Below, in pieces: positions 62,665 to 64,000 of a stretch of DNA of 64,000 nucleotides. The position numbers and the translations under genes are program-made. Under the pieces are notes generated by a model. It was not told where the DNA came from, searched no databases, and saw nothing but the letters and a program-made list of their open reading frames with translations. Position 1 is the first letter of the stretch. Each line of letters starts with the position of its first letter. Source of the stretch: UBA3910 sp002391465 (GTDB lineage: Bacteria > Bacillota > Limnochordia > Darwinibacteriales > Darwinibacteriaceae); contig JASGVS010000034.1 in NCBI GenBank assembly GCA_030054835.1, forward strand, positions 102,671-166,670, in the 5' to 3' direction.

Positions 62665-64000
62665 ATGTCCCTTTGGCAGGCGGGAGCAGAACATGAATTG
62701 GAAATAACTGGCCTCAACCACGCCGGTGCAGGCGTTGGGCGGATCGATGGACGGGTAGTATTTGTGCCGGACAGTTTACCAGGTGAACGGGTTCGTATCC
62801 GCATTACCGAAACGAAAAAACGCTATGGGACGGGCACCCTTTTGCAGGTATTGGATGCTGCGCCCGAACGCATTGAACCAACCTGTCCCCATGCGCAGTT
62901 TTGTGGAGGCTGTCAATTTCAGCATCTCGACTACGAGACGCAGCTTAAGTGGAAGGGGCTGTCTGTGCAGGATGCCCTGGAGCGGATTGGAGGATTAGAT
63001 CTATCCGTAAAGCCTACTGTCGGCATGGCAAGGCCCTATGAGTATCGCAATAACACCCAGCATGCAGTGGGCAGGCAAGCGGGTCATATGGTTATGGGTT
63101 TTTTCCGAAAGGGAAGCCACGACATTGTTGATGTTTCAACGTGTGAGCTGCAGCATCCCCTAGCCACCCAGCTAGCGTTGAAGCTGAAAGACCTAGTCCG
63201 GGTACTGAACATCGAGCCCTACGACCGAAAAGGACACACAGGCGTGCTGAGGCATGCGGTGATCAGGGTGAGCTTTGCTGTAGAAGAGTTGATGCTGGTT
63301 TTGGTCACCCGCACGCCTGAGCTGCCCAACCAGGCCGAGCTGATCGAACGCCTAACGGACGAGATACCGCAACTTGTGAGTATTGCCCACAACGTAAACC
63401 CCCGGCCGGGCAGTACTGTGATGGGCAGAGAAACCAAGGTGATCTGGGGAAAACCATATCTTGTTGAGAGTATCGGTGATCTCCGCTACGCCATCTCACC
63501 TGCCTCCTTTTTCCAGGTCAATTCGAAGCAGACCAAAGTACTCTATGATTTGGTCAAAGCTAAACTCCCCTTAAGCGGCAAGGAAACCGTTCTCGACCTC
63601 TATTGCGGTGCCGGGACGATTGGGCTTTACTTGGCAGCGGATGCGGGGAGAATTATTGGCGTAGAGACAGCTAAATCAGCCGTTTTGGATGCTGAGAAAA
63701 ATGCGGAACTAAACCGCATCACAAACGCAGAGTTTCGGCTGGGTAGGGCGGAAGACGAGCTGCCCAGGTTACTCCAGGAGTACAAGGAGATAGACGCGGT
63801 GATACTCGATCCACCCCGGAGAGGTTGTGACCCCTCACTGCTGGCAGAGTTGATTGCAGCCGAGATTCCCCGCATAGTCTATGTGTCCTGTAACCCCGCA
63901 ACTCTAGCCCGGGATTTGGCCATCCTTACCGAGGGAGGTTATTCTCCCGGTACGGTGCAGCCCGTTGATATGTTTCCCTGGACGAGCCATGTTGAGTGCG
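62665..64000 (+). CDS. RlmD-type 23S rRNA (uracil) methyltransferase, 5' part
   Basis: The reading frame runs off the window end, so about 445 residues are visible. A TRAM domain (ELEITGLNHAGAGVGRIDGRVVFV) begins the chain. An Fe-S motif CPHAQFCGGCQFQHLDYETQ follows near residue 72, and the class I methyltransferase domain has VLDLYCGAGTIGLYLA, AVILDPPRRGCDPSLL (proline-rich catalytic loop) and YVSCNPATLARDL. It methylates uridine in 23S rRNA, of the RumA/RlmD group or its Bacillus relatives YefA/YfjO (RlmCD). Start ATG at 62665 with AGGAGAGG upstream. Confidence 0.88.
   Translation, partial: MSLWQAGAEHELEITGLNHAGAGVGRIDGRVVFVPDSLPGERVRIRITETKKRYGTGTLLQVLDAAPERIEPTCPHAQFCGGCQFQHLDYETQLKWKGLSVQDALERIGGLDLSVKPTVGMARPYEYRNNTQHAVGRQAGHMVMGFFRKGSHDIVDVSTCELQHPLATQLALKLKDLVRVLNIEPYDRKGHTGVLRHAVIRVSFAVEELMLVLVTRTPELPNQAELIERLTDEIPQLVSIAHNVNPRPGSTVMGRETKVIWGKPYLVESIGDLRYAISPASFFQVNSKQTKVLYDLVKAKLPLSGKETVLDLYCGAGTIGLYLAADAGRIIGVETAKSAVLDAEKNAELNRITNAEFRLGRAEDELPRLLQEYKEIDAVILDPPRRGCDPSLLAELIAAEIPRIVYVSCNPATLARDLAILTEGGYSPGTVQPVDMFPWTSHVEC

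Overview
This window looks like one contiguous piece of the chromosome of an endospore-forming member of the Bacillota (Firmicutes) outside the Bacilli. Evidence for sporulation is direct: gpr, spoIIP, a GerMN-domain protein, yqfC and yqfD. The gene order follows conserved Firmicutes blocks (comEC-holA-rpsT, hrcA-grpE-dnaK-dnaJ-prmA-rsmE-mtaB, rpsU-nfeD-floA-yqfCD-phoH-pgpH-ybeY-dgkA-cdd-era, queA-tgt-yajC, recJ-apt-relA-dtd-hisS-aspS-6S RNA-tcdA-rarA-rrf2-iscS-iscU, alaS-ireB-ruvX-DUF1292-mltG-U32). A precise genus cannot be given from this sequence alone; a Limnochordia-like or deep Clostridia-like lineage is a guess. There are no rRNA or tRNA genes, insertion sequences, prophage blocks or CRISPR arrays. 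Almost everything is on the + strand; only rpsT, the GerMN gene, hpt and one small membrane-protein gene run the other way.

Layout. 1-2.9 kb: 3' part of comEC, holA, and rpsT on the opposite strand. 3.0-7.5 kb: sporulation and envelope genes (gpr, GerMN, spoIIP, murJ). 7.5-18.7 kb: lepA-hemW, then a CIRCE-controlled heat-shock operon continuing into prmA, rsmE, mtaB and a HIT hydrolase. 18.7-28.9 kb: rpsU, the NfeD/FloA membrane pair, yqfC-yqfD, phoH, a c-di-AMP phosphodiesterase, ybeY, a DgkA-PAP2 fusion, cdd and era. 28.9-30.6 kb: the SigI/RsgI sigma-anti-sigma pair. 30.6-33.1 kb: queuosine genes and yajC. 33.2-35.5 kb: the least explained stretch, with a secreted protein and a SpoIIE-type phosphatase, a tiny P-loop protein and an HD hydrolase packed together. 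35.6-48.6 kb: purine salvage, recJ, (p)ppGpp metabolism, tRNA quality control, hemZ, a foldase with TPR repeats, hisS and aspS. 48.9-49.2 kb: 6S RNA. 49.2-53.4 kb: tcdA, rarA and an Fe-S cluster operon with its Rrf2 regulator. 53.5-64 kb: AI-2E permease, alaS, ireB, DegV, an Fe-S aldo/keto reductase, ruvX, DUF1292, mltG, a U32 peptidase and the 5' part of an RlmD-type 23S rRNA methyltransferase.

Control signals are legible. There are good sigma-A promoters before rpsT, lepA, hrcA, rpsU, phoH, hpt, the foldase gene, 6S RNA, rrf2 and alaS; a perfect CIRCE operator; a likely Rrf2/IscR operator; a sigma-E-like promoter before spoIIP; and about a dozen hairpin-plus-T-tract terminators. Genes are tightly packed, with many NTGA start/stop overlaps that suggest translational coupling.

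The observations most worth following up are: non-canonical start codons (CTG for phoH, ATA for hemZ, possibly more), the phosphatase/P-loop/HD cluster, a hairpin between the Shine-Dalgarno and the start of alaS, an attenuator-like hairpin inside the hrcA-grpE operon, and the architecture of several fusion proteins. No single stretch is clearly a novel mobile or defence system.
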